Shown one piece after another: positions 1 through 6,322 of a stretch of DNA of 64,000 bases. Within the stretch, counting starts at the first letter, position 1, and each line of letters opens with the position of its first letter. Source of the stretch: Actinoplanes italicus (GTDB lineage Bacteria; Actinomycetota; Actinomycetes; Mycobacteriales; Micromonosporaceae). The stretch lies in the NCBI RefSeq assembly GCF_003001815.1, contig NZ_PVMZ01000017.1, positions 186,001 through 250,000 of the forward strand. Direction: 5' to 3'. Under the pieces are notes generated by a model. That model saw only the letters and a list, made by a program, of their open reading frames with translations. It was not told the DNA's origin and did not search any database. A program made the translations under genes and the position numbers.

Positions 1-814
1 TCGGCAGCACGATCGGGTCGTCCGGGGCCTCGTTGGCCACGGTGCAGTTGGTGTGGAACTCGGGAACCCGCACGATCCCGGCCGGCACCGTCTTGGGCTG
101 GACCGCCTTGTGCAGGGCGAGCGTCTCCTGCCAGGCCGCCTCGTCGACCGGGACCCAGCCACCCGGCGTCGCCGACGGGTTCGAGGGCGTGGCGCTGGTG
201 GGCGTGGGCGTGGCCGGCTTGGTGGCGGCCGGGGTGGTGGCGGTCGGGGCCGCGGACGTCGGCTTGGTCGCGGGCGTGGCGGCCCCCACGTTCAGCCAGT
301 TGATGTTGACGAAGTCCGAGCGGGACGAGCTCTTCATGACCAGGACCAGCGTCTGCGGCCCGGACGGCACCTTCGAGGCGGTCGCGGTGACCGTCGTCCA
401 CTTCTGCCAGCCGCCGGTCGCCTTCACCGGGAAGGTGGTCAGCAGCGTACCGGTCCGGCTGCCGAGACGCGCCTCGATCGAGCCGCCGGCGCCGTTCTGC
501 CCGGCGATCCGGGCGGTCAGCGTCGAACCGGCGATGGTGACGTTGCGGTACTCGAGCCAGTCACCGTTCGCCAGCCAGCCGACGTTCTTGCCGCCGCCGG
601 TGTCCGAGGTGTTCTCCGTCTGGGCGCCGGACTGCGCGGCGTACGCCTCGGCCTGCAGCGTGCCCGGGGCCGCCACCTCCTGGGCGCCGGCGGTGGCGAT
701 GTAGATGCCGCTGGCGCCGAGCGTCGCGACGACGGCGGTGCCCAGGACCACCCGTGTGGTGCGGCGGCGCCGACGCGGATCCGCCGGGGCGACGTGCTGG
801 GATTCCTTACCCAT
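1..814 (-). CDS. Secreted CBM6-like / DUF1996 protein, C-terminus beyond the window
   Basis: Translation from the ATG at 812-814 gives an Arg-rich start (PRRRRRTT), a hydrophobic export segment (VVLGTAVVATLGASG) and then a CBM6-like carbohydrate-binding domain with NVGWLANGDWLEY. A Pro/Thr-rich linker (about 180-300) follows. Next comes the beginning of a DUF1996 domain, seen as VPEFHTNCTV and APDDPIVLP, which match the same places in the two complete DUF1996 proteins at 4249 and 9474. The frame stays open to base 1, so the gene is cut by the window, not broken. Likely role: secreted polysaccharide-binding protein. The catalytic function of DUF1996 is unknown. Start supported by GAGG just upstream and a promoter at 856-884. 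Confidence 0.85.
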   Translation of the reverse strand, partial: MGKESQHVAPADPRRRRRTTRVVLGTAVVATLGASGIYIATAGAQEVAAPGTLQAEAYAAQSGAQTENTSDTGGGKNVGWLANGDWLEYRNVTIAGSTLTARIAGQNGAGGSIEARLGSRTGTLLTTFPVKATGGWQKWTTVTATASKVPSGPQTLVLVMKSSSRSDFVNINWLNVGAATPATKPTSAAPTATTPAATKPATPTPTSATPSNPSATPGGWVPVDEAAWQETLALHKAVQPKTVPAGIVRVPEFHTNCTVANEAPDDPIVLP

Positions 815-855
815 ATCGATCCTCAACAAAATGGCGGGGAAAGGGTGCGGGAGGA

Positions 856-884
856 ATTATGCAGAGCTCTCACCGACGTTTCAA
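856..884 (-). promoter_or_regulatory. Sigma70-type promoter for the CBM6-DUF1996 gene
   Basis: On the minus strand TTGAAA (879-884) is separated by exactly 17 nt from CATAAT (856-861), about 40 nt upstream of the ATG at 814. The region is unusually AT-rich for this genome. Nothing else was recognised between 885 and 1119. Confidence 0.5.
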
Positions 885-1119
885 TATGTCAAGGAAGAAT
901 TCATAAGCCCAGCTCAGGGCACTCCTGGTAGCCGTGTCGCGGGCATTCGATAACAGTTTTTCGCGCGGGCTTCCTTAAGTTCTTATTAAGTCTGTACGGC
1001 AGTGCGGCACATCACTTCGAGAAGTTGTGATCGCGTCCGGATTAAAGTGATCTGACGGAGAGGGGCCGCCTGCCGCCCGTCCGGCGCTCGGCGAGCCGGA
1101 TCGGACCGGGTGTCATATC

Positions 1120-2094
1120 GTGGTATCGATGGATACCCGCCCTTCGGAGGACCGGGTCGCTCGCCGGACGTGGGCGGGCGGTCTGACCGCGGGCATCGGC
1201 GCCGGTCTGCTGTGGGGCCTGGCCTTCCTGCTGCCCGAGCTGCTGCACGGCTGGTCGGCGGTCACCGTGACGGCCGGCCGCTATCTCGTCTACGGGCTGC
1301 TGGCCCTCACGATGCTGGCGCTGAGCGGGCCCGCGCTGCGTGGTCACGCCCGTCGGCACTGGCGGCCCGCGCTCCAGTTCGCGATCACCGGCAACGTGGG
1401 CTACTACCTGTTGCTCGTCCTCGCGGTGCAGGCGGTGGGCGCGCCGGTCACCGGCATCATCATCGGCTGCATCCCGGTGACCCTCGCGGTCGCCGGGAAC
1501 GTGCTCGACCGCGTCTACCCCTGGCGCCGTCTGGTCGTACCGATCGCGCTGGTCCTGTCCGGGCTGCTGCTCGTCAACGTCCTGGAGATGAGCGGCGCCT
1601 CACCGGCCGCGAACACCCCGGTCGCGGTCAAGGCGTTCGGCGTGCTGAGCGCGCTCGGCGCGGTGCTGCTGTGGACCTGGTACGGCATCGCCAACGCCCG
1701 CTTCCTGGACCGCAACCCGGATGTGCCGCACGGCGGTTGGTCCACGATCGTCGGCCTCGGAACCGGCCTGGTGGCCCTCGCGGCCCTGCCGGTGGCGGCG
1801 GTGGCCGGCCAGCTGGGCGACGGCGCCGGGAACCGGGGCGACCTCGGTGAACTCCTGCTCACCTCGGTGATCCTGGGTGTCGCGGTCTCCTGGGCCGGCA
1901 CCGCACTGTGGAACCTCGCGTCCGCGCGTCTGCCCTCCACGGCCGCCGGCATGCTGATCAACGTCGAGACGATGTCCGGCTTCGCCTACGTCTACGCGGC
2001 CCGGGCCGAGTGGCCCCCGGCCGGCCAGCTCGCCGGGTTCGCCGCCGTCCTGGCCGGGGTGGCCCTGGTCCTCAGGCTCAGGGCCACCCGGTGA
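1120..2094 (+). CDS. DMT-superfamily (EamA-type) transporter
   Basis: A 324-aa integral membrane protein with about ten hydrophobic segments arranged as two similar halves, as in drug/metabolite transporters. Recognisable EamA features are the first helix (GAGLLWGLAFLLPELL), the paired stretch GIIIGCIPVTLAV near the end of the first half and the C-terminal INVETMSGFAYVYAARAEWP. The family exports small metabolites or drugs through the inner membrane; the substrate cannot be told from sequence. GTG 1120 and an in-frame ATG at 1129 are both possible starts. The gene stands alone between two minus-strand genes. Confidence 0.85.
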   Translation: MVSMDTRPSEDRVARRTWAGGLTAGIGAGLLWGLAFLLPELLHGWSAVTVTAGRYLVYGLLALTMLALSGPALRGHARRHWRPALQFAITGNVGYYLLLVLAVQAVGAPVTGIIIGCIPVTLAVAGNVLDRVYPWRRLVVPIALVLSGLLLVNVLEMSGASPAANTPVAVKAFGVLSALGAVLLWTWYGIANARFLDRNPDVPHGGWSTIVGLGTGLVALAALPVAAVAGQLGDGAGNRGDLGELLLTSVILGVAVSWAGTALWNLASARLPSTAAGMLINVETMSGFAYVYAARAEWPPAGQLAGFAAVLAGVALVLRLRATR

Positions 2095-2114
2095 CCGCCG
2101 CGTACGTCCACGGC

Positions 2115-2600
2115 TCAACGGTCGACGGGAACCCGGGCACCAGTCTTGACGATCTGGACGCGGCCCCGCCGGGCGAAGCCGCGTGCGGCGGGCCGGGCGC
2201 CGGCGGCACGGGGAACCATCCCGTCCTCGGCGCCGCCGCCGGGCTTGGTGCGGTTGACGGTGCGGCGCAGACTCGGATGCCGGGTCTCCCAGGCCTCACG
2301 CACCCGTGACGGCAGGTGCAGGTCCCGCCACACCCGGCGCAGCATCATCGGGTTGATCAGGTCCTCGACCTCGCCGCATCCGGCGGCCTCGCAGAGCACC
2401 TGCTCGTAGGCGTGCCGCAGCTGGATCGGGTCCTCCAGGTCGTACCGGCGGCGGCTGGCGTGACCGCACGCCATGTGATGGGGCACCTCAAGGGTTCCGA
2501 GGCTGCTTCCGTGCAGGTCGTCGATCCGGTCAGGGACAGCGGGGGCCCGGCTTGCGGCACTGCGGTTCTTGCGGCCGTCACGGGCGGCGACGTACGACAT
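2115..2600 (-). CDS. Conserved actinobacterial hypothetical protein, Cys/His-containing
   Basis: A 161-aa protein that I do not recognise by function. It has a central conserved-looking block (LEVPHHMACGHASRRRYDLE, then DPIQLRHAYEQVL) followed by LINPMMLRRVWRDLHLP and VREAWETRHPSLR. C45, H47, C70 and C75 could bind a metal. The last 45 residues are basic and low in complexity. Codon use is typical of the genome. Its 3' end lies 20 bp from the end of the convergent DMT transporter gene. No neighbour suggests a role. Confidence 0.6.
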   Translation of the reverse strand: MSYVAARDGRKNRSAASRAPAVPDRIDDLHGSSLGTLEVPHHMACGHASRRRYDLEDPIQLRHAYEQVLCEAAGCGEVEDLINPMMLRRVWRDLHLPSRVREAWETRHPSLRRTVNRTKPGGGAEDGMVPRAAGARPAARGFARRGRVQIVKTGARVPVDR

Positions 2601-2710
2601 GCCCTTCAGGCTAGGCGCGCCGGAGGCCGTGTCCCCCGATCTCCCGGCGACCGGTGACGCGGGTCCGCCGGAGTGCCGGATGGGACGAAAGTGCGCCCAC
2701 CCCGCCCCTG

Positions 2711-2781
2711 CCGCCCTACCGCCCCACCCCGCCCCCGCCGCCCTACCGCCCCGCGCCGGCCCCCTGCCGCCCTACCGCCCC
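2711..2781. repeat. C-rich intergenic repeat
   Basis: CCGCCCTACCGCCCC occurs three times, at 2711-2725, 2738-2752 and 2767-2781, inside a nearly pure C/G stretch (about 2690-2795). No gene is supported between 2601 and 3050. The rest of this gap holds the three 47-nt palindromes listed next. Confidence 0.7.
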
Positions 2782-2802
2782 GCCCCGCCCCGCGGCGTCG
2801 CC

Positions 2803-2849
2803 GATCTTGTGTGTTTGTGGCGGTCATGGCGGCGGAAGTTCACAAGTTC
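2803..2849 (+). repeat. 47-nt GATC-bounded imperfect palindrome, copy 1
   Basis: Begins GATCTTGTGTGTTTGTGG and ends GAAGTTCACAAGTTC. The terminal GATCTTGTG and CACAAGTTC arms can form a stem with one mismatch. Same length, without gaps, as the copies at 2906, 2998 and 25916. Confidence 0.7.
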
Positions 2850-2905
2850 TGCTGAAGGGTTGCGCCTGGCGGCCGCTCTGCGCCGAACTCCGCCCGATCT
2901 GCGGC

Positions 2906-2952
2906 GATCTTGAGTGTTTGTGGCTGCTATGGCGGTGGAAGTTCACAAGATC
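2906..2952 (+). repeat. 47-nt GATC-bounded imperfect palindrome, copy 2
   Basis: Begins GATCTTGAGTGTTTGTGG and ends GAAGTTCACAAGATC. The outer GATCTTG/CAAGATC arms pair perfectly. It differs from copy 1 at only a few positions in the core. Confidence 0.7.
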
Positions 2953-2997
2953 TGGTGAGGGGCGTTGCCGGGCCCCGCGCGGCGGGCGCCGCGGGTC

Positions 2998-3044
2998 GAT
3001 CCCGGGTGTTCGTGGCTGCTGCCGGGGCGGAACGTTGCCGGATC
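2998..3044 (+). repeat. 47-nt GATC-bounded imperfect palindrome, copy 3
   Basis: More diverged (GATCCCGGGTGTTCGTGG ... GTTGCCGGATC) but the same 47-nt length. The pair at positions 5/43, T-A in the other copies, is C-G here, as expected if the stem matters. It ends only a few bases from the stop of the downstream lacI-type gene. Confidence 0.6.
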
Positions 3045-3050
3045 TGCCTG

Positions 3051-4082
3051 TCAGGCGGTGCGGCGCTCGACGAGCTTGGGCTCGTAGATCACCGAGGTCA
3101 CCCGGGACTCCGGGTCGTCGATGCGGTTCAGCAGCAGCCGCGCCGCCTCGGCCGCCATGTCCTCGAGCGGATGCCGCACCGTGGTGAGCGCCGGATGGGC
3201 GGCCAGCGCCGCGCTGCTGTCGTCGAACCCGACGACCGCCACGTCGTCGGGAACCCGGCGTCCGGCGTCGCGCAGCACCAGCAGGGCGCCCAGCGCCATC
3301 AGGTCGTTGGCGGCGAACACGGCATCCAGGCCGGGATGGGCGGTCAGCAGGGCCCGCATCGCCCGCTCGCCGCTCTCCTGGGTGAAGTTGCCGGTCTCCA
3401 CCGGCACCCAGGCGTGCCCGTGCCGGGCCATCGCGCGGCGGAAGCCGGACAGGCGGTCGACGCTGGCGGGTACGTCGGCCGGGCCGGAGATGACGCCGGG
3501 CTGCCGGCAGTCGCGGGCGGCGAGCCGCTCGGCGGCCAGAGCGGCGCCGGCCTCGTTGTCGAGGTCGACGTAGCTGATCGGCACCGGCTCGGCGGGGCGG
3601 CCGATCAGCACCGCCGGGATCCGGGCCTCGGCCAGTTCGGCGGGCAGCGGGTCGCGGGCCGGCAGGGAGAGGATCACGGCGCCGTCGGCCTGTCCGTTGC
3701 GCAGGTCGCCGATGAGGCGGCGGTGCCCGTCGGCGCCGACCATCTGCAGGGCCAGCTGAACGCCGACGGGCCGCAGTACGCTCATCAGCCCGCCGACGAC
3801 CCTGCCGAAATACGGGTCGGAGAAGAACCGGCTCATGAACGGGTCGTCGTCGTGGGTCTCGGAGTCGGAGACGACCAGGGCCACGGTGCCGCTGCGGCGG
3901 GTGACCAGCGAGCGCGCGACCCGGTTGGGCACGTAACCGGTCTGGTCGACGGCGGTCCAGACCTGCTCGTGCAGCTGCGGGTCGACGTTGCGGATGCCGT
4001 TGATGACGCGGGACACGGTGGCGCGGGAGACGCCCGCGACCCGGGCCACGTCCTCGAGTGTGGGCAGCCGCTGGCTCTGCAT
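3051..4082 (-). CDS. LacI-family transcriptional repressor
   Basis: A 343-aa regulator. The N-terminal helix-turn-helix reads TLEDVARVAGVSRATVSRVI, the classical LacI signature. It is followed by a periplasmic-binding-protein-like ligand domain ending DVAVVGFDDSSAALAAHPAL. The frame runs upstream, but ATG 4082 places the HTH at the usual distance from the N-terminus. It is divergent from the CBM32-DUF1996 gene at 4249. A perfect ACGCT-N5-AGCGT inverted repeat (4201-4215) lies between them, and its 13-bp core recurs before the glycosidase at 6323. It therefore probably represses both genes and is released by a sugar. It is closely similar to the second LacI at 10753. Confidence 0.9.
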   Translation of the reverse strand: MQSQRLPTLEDVARVAGVSRATVSRVINGIRNVDPQLHEQVWTAVDQTGYVPNRVARSLVTRRSGTVALVVSDSETHDDDPFMSRFFSDPYFGRVVGGLMSVLRPVGVQLALQMVGADGHRRLIGDLRNGQADGAVILSLPARDPLPAELAEARIPAVLIGRPAEPVPISYVDLDNEAGAALAAERLAARDCRQPGVISGPADVPASVDRLSGFRRAMARHGHAWVPVETGNFTQESGERAMRALLTAHPGLDAVFAANDLMALGALLVLRDAGRRVPDDVAVVGFDDSSAALAAHPALTTVRHPLEDMAAEAARLLLNRIDDPESRVTSVIYEPKLVERRTA

Positions 4083-4142
4083 GCCCGCAGTTATAGCACG
4101 GGGAGAGCGATTTCCGAGGGCCCCCTCCGACAGGGCGGGAGA

Positions 4143-4215
4143 CCGGTTCCGGAACCGGAGAATCATTGACGTACGTGGTATCGGGGCACACGATGGGAAA
4201 ACGCTCTCCAAGCGT
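4143..4215 (+). promoter_or_regulatory. Promoter with TTCCGGAA palindrome and LacI operator
   Basis: Order: 16-bp perfect palindrome CCGGTTCCGGAACCGG (4143-4158), -35 TTGACG (4166-4171), 17-nt spacer, weak -10 CACGAT (4189-4194), then operator ACGCTCTCCAAGCGT (4201-4215). The operator sits just downstream of the -10, as expected for a LacI roadblock. The same order occurs before the gene at 6323. Confidence 0.6.
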
Positions 4216-4248
4216 GTTCCCCCGTCCTCGCACATCTTGGAGATCACC

Positions 4249-5640
4249 GTGCGAAAACGCATCCTGGCGCCAGTGAGCGCCGCCCTGCTGACCGCGGCAC
4301 TGTTCGTGGCAGCGGGAAACCAGTCCGCCCATGCCGCCGACACCCTGCTCTCGCAGGGCAAACCCGCTCTCGCCTCGTCCCTGGAGAACGGCGAGTCCCC
4401 GGCCATCGCGGCCTTCGACGGCCGTGCCGACACACGCTGGGGCAGCCAGTGGGCCGATCCACAGTGGCTGCGCGTCGACCTCGGCGCCACCGCCACGATC
4501 AGTCAGGTAGTGCTGCAGTGGGAGGCCGCGTACGCGAAGGCCTTCCAGATCCAGACGTCGCCCGACGGCAACAACTGGAGCTCGATCTACAGCACCACGA
4601 CGGCCACCGGCGGAACCCAGACGCTGAACGTCAGCGGCAGTGGGCGCTACGTGCGGATGTACGGCACGCAGCGGGGCACCACCTACGGTTACTCGCTGTT
4701 CGAGTTCAAGGTGTACGGCACGTCGACGGCCACCCCGCCGCCCACCGACGGTCCCGGGTACGTCTACGCCAATCCGCCGGTCACCGGCGTGGTGCCGTCC
4801 ACCGCGATCCCGCCGACCACGAACCCGCCGGTCACGCACCGGGAGTTCCAGGCCAACTGCTCGGTGAGCAGGTCCAACCTGAACGACGACCCGATCGTGT
4901 TCCCGAACCTGCCGGGTGCCTCGCACTCGCACACGTTCATGGGCAACCGGACCACGAACGCGAACTCGACGCTCGCGTCGCTGCAGGCCGGCGGCACCTC
5001 GTGCGTCACGCCCGGTGACAAGACCGGCTACTGGATGCCGACGCTGCTCAACGGCGACCAGGCGGTCCAGCCGGACGGCCCGCAGGTCATCTACTACAAG
5101 AGCGGCGTGATCGACTACCGCAGCGTGCGGCCGTTCCCGCCGGGCCTGCGGTACGTGGTCGGCAGCCCGACCGCCACGCAGGACGAGTTCCGCAACGCCC
5201 CCGGCACGGTCGAGGGCTACGAGTGCGGCAACAGCGCGTTCAACTGGGACATCCCGGCGAACTGCCCGGCCGGCACCCAGCTGAACGTCCGCTACCAGGC
5301 GCCGAGCTGCTGGAACGGCATCCACCTGGACTCGCCCGACCACAAGAGCCACATGGCGTACCCGGTCAACGGGGTCTGCCCGACCTCGCACCCGGTGGCC
5401 GTCCCGATGATCGAGTTCAAGATGGCGTGGCCGGTCAGCGGCAACATGGCCAACGTCAGGTTCTCCAGTGGACGAGGGTTCTCGTTCCACTATGACGTCT
5501 ACAACGTCTGGGAGCCGCCGATCCTCGCCGCCCTGGTGCGGCACTGCATCAACGGCGGCCTGCAGTGCAACCCGCGTGGCTTCGACCTGTACAAGCCGGA
5601 GCGCGGCGCCGCACTCAACGAGAATTACCAGCTGCCCTGA
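4249..5640 (+). CDS. Secreted CBM32 (F5/8 type C) + DUF1996 protein
   Basis: A 463-aa protein. It has a signal peptide (RKRILAPVSAALLTAALFVA, cleavage near AHA-AD), an F5/8 type C/CBM32 galactose-binding-like domain (about 30-165; NGESPAIAAFDG, WLRVDLGA, YGYSLFEFKVYG), a Pro/Thr linker and a C-terminal DUF1996 domain (about 200-460). Conserved DUF1996 stretches are PNLPGASHSHTFMGN, GYWMPTL, SCWNG, SPDHKSHMAYP and the final CNPRGFD. The GTG at 4249 has GGAG six nt upstream. CBM32 domains bind cell-wall or environmental glycans; DUF1996 activity is unknown. Divergent from the LacI gene and controlled by the operator at 4201. It pairs with the related protein at 9474. Confidence 0.9.
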   Translation: MRKRILAPVSAALLTAALFVAAGNQSAHAADTLLSQGKPALASSLENGESPAIAAFDGRADTRWGSQWADPQWLRVDLGATATISQVVLQWEAAYAKAFQIQTSPDGNNWSSIYSTTTATGGTQTLNVSGSGRYVRMYGTQRGTTYGYSLFEFKVYGTSTATPPPTDGPGYVYANPPVTGVVPSTAIPPTTNPPVTHREFQANCSVSRSNLNDDPIVFPNLPGASHSHTFMGNRTTNANSTLASLQAGGTSCVTPGDKTGYWMPTLLNGDQAVQPDGPQVIYYKSGVIDYRSVRPFPPGLRYVVGSPTATQDEFRNAPGTVEGYECGNSAFNWDIPANCPAGTQLNVRYQAPSCWNGIHLDSPDHKSHMAYPVNGVCPTSHPVAVPMIEFKMAWPVSGNMANVRFSSGRGFSFHYDVYNVWEPPILAALVRHCINGGLQCNPRGFDLYKPERGAALNENYQLP

Positions 5641-5662
5641 TAACAGTTTTTAACTGAGATTT

Positions 5663-6196
5663 TCACAGCTCGGAAAGAGCGGCCTGCCGGGCCTGGGAAA
5701 TGCGTGTGGCGAGTGCGACCGTACGCGGTTCCAGCCCGGCGGTCCGCTCGCTCTCGGCGAGCATCCGGCCCTGTTCGAGGTGGGCGCGCAGGTGCTCCCG
5801 CAGCTTCGCGTCGAACTCCTTCCCGTGCAGCGCGGCGGCCGCGGAGACGTGTGAGGGCATCACCATTCCGGGCATGGGCATGCCCTTGTGCGGGTTCTCA
5901 GCGGGCAGCCCGGCTTCGGTGTGCAGCTGCCTCAGCTCGGCCAGTTCCGTCTCGGTAAATGCTCTGACCTGCATAGACACCTCATGCAGCGCGGAGTTGG
6001 ACTGGACCAGGTCGAGCAGCGGCAATAGCTCCTCGTTCATCGCGAGGTTGATCTCGATCCACGAGCGGTCGGTGCCGCCGAACGCGGACGCCGCTGTGGA
6101 GATCACCGGAGCGGGGCTCGGCGGCACGGTCGGTGGAGCGCCGGCACATCCGGCCAGCGCCACCGTCAGGGAACTCGCGACAAAGAACCTGTACAC
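5663..6196 (-). CDS. DUF305-like lipoprotein
   Basis: A 177-aa protein with a lipobox (SLTVALAGC) near the N-terminus when translation starts at the GTG at 6196. The mature part resembles DUF305 four-helix proteins: RSWIEINLAMNEELLPLLDL, then ALHEVSMQVRAF, and a Met/His-rich segment (NPHKGMPMPGMVMPSHVSA) that could bind copper or another soft metal. The usual DUF305 HH pair is not obvious. It is convergent with the DUF1996 gene. Its start is only 127 bp from the glycosidase at 6323, so the two promoters overlap. An upstream in-frame extension exists but would remove the lipobox from the N-terminus. Confidence 0.7.
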   Translation of the reverse strand: MYRFFVASSLTVALAGCAGAPPTVPPSPAPVISTAASAFGGTDRSWIEINLAMNEELLPLLDLVQSNSALHEVSMQVRAFTETELAELRQLHTEAGLPAENPHKGMPMPGMVMPSHVSAAAALHGKEFDAKLREHLRAHLEQGRMLAESERTAGLEPRTVALATRISQARQAALSEL

Positions 6197-6207
6197 CCGG
6201 GCAGTCT

Positions 6208-6288
6208 CCGATTCCGGAACCGGTGATGTCAACGTTTTGTATTGACGCCCGGCAACCTGGACGAAACAATCGGCTCGCTTGGAGAGCG
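6208..6288 (+). promoter_or_regulatory. Promoter with TTCCGGAA palindrome and LacI operator (second copy)
   Basis: CCGATTCCGGAACCGG (6208-6223, one change from the 4143 palindrome), -35 TTGACG (6242-6247), 17-nt spacer, AACAAT (6265-6270), then CGCTTGGAGAGCG (6276-6288). The last element is the exact reverse complement of the 13-bp operator core at 4202-4214. The palindrome-to--35 gap is 18 nt here and 7 nt at 4143, a difference of one helical turn. Confidence 0.6.
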
Positions 6289-6322
6289 CTATCCCATCCT
6301 CATTCAGAGCATTGGTGTGATC

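Noticed and set aside
2824..5544. A 906-codon open frame on the minus strand
   Set aside because: It runs antisense through the CBM32-DUF1996 gene and out of frame over the LacI gene, is Arg/Gly/Pro-rich without domains, and is a shadow caused by high GC third positions.
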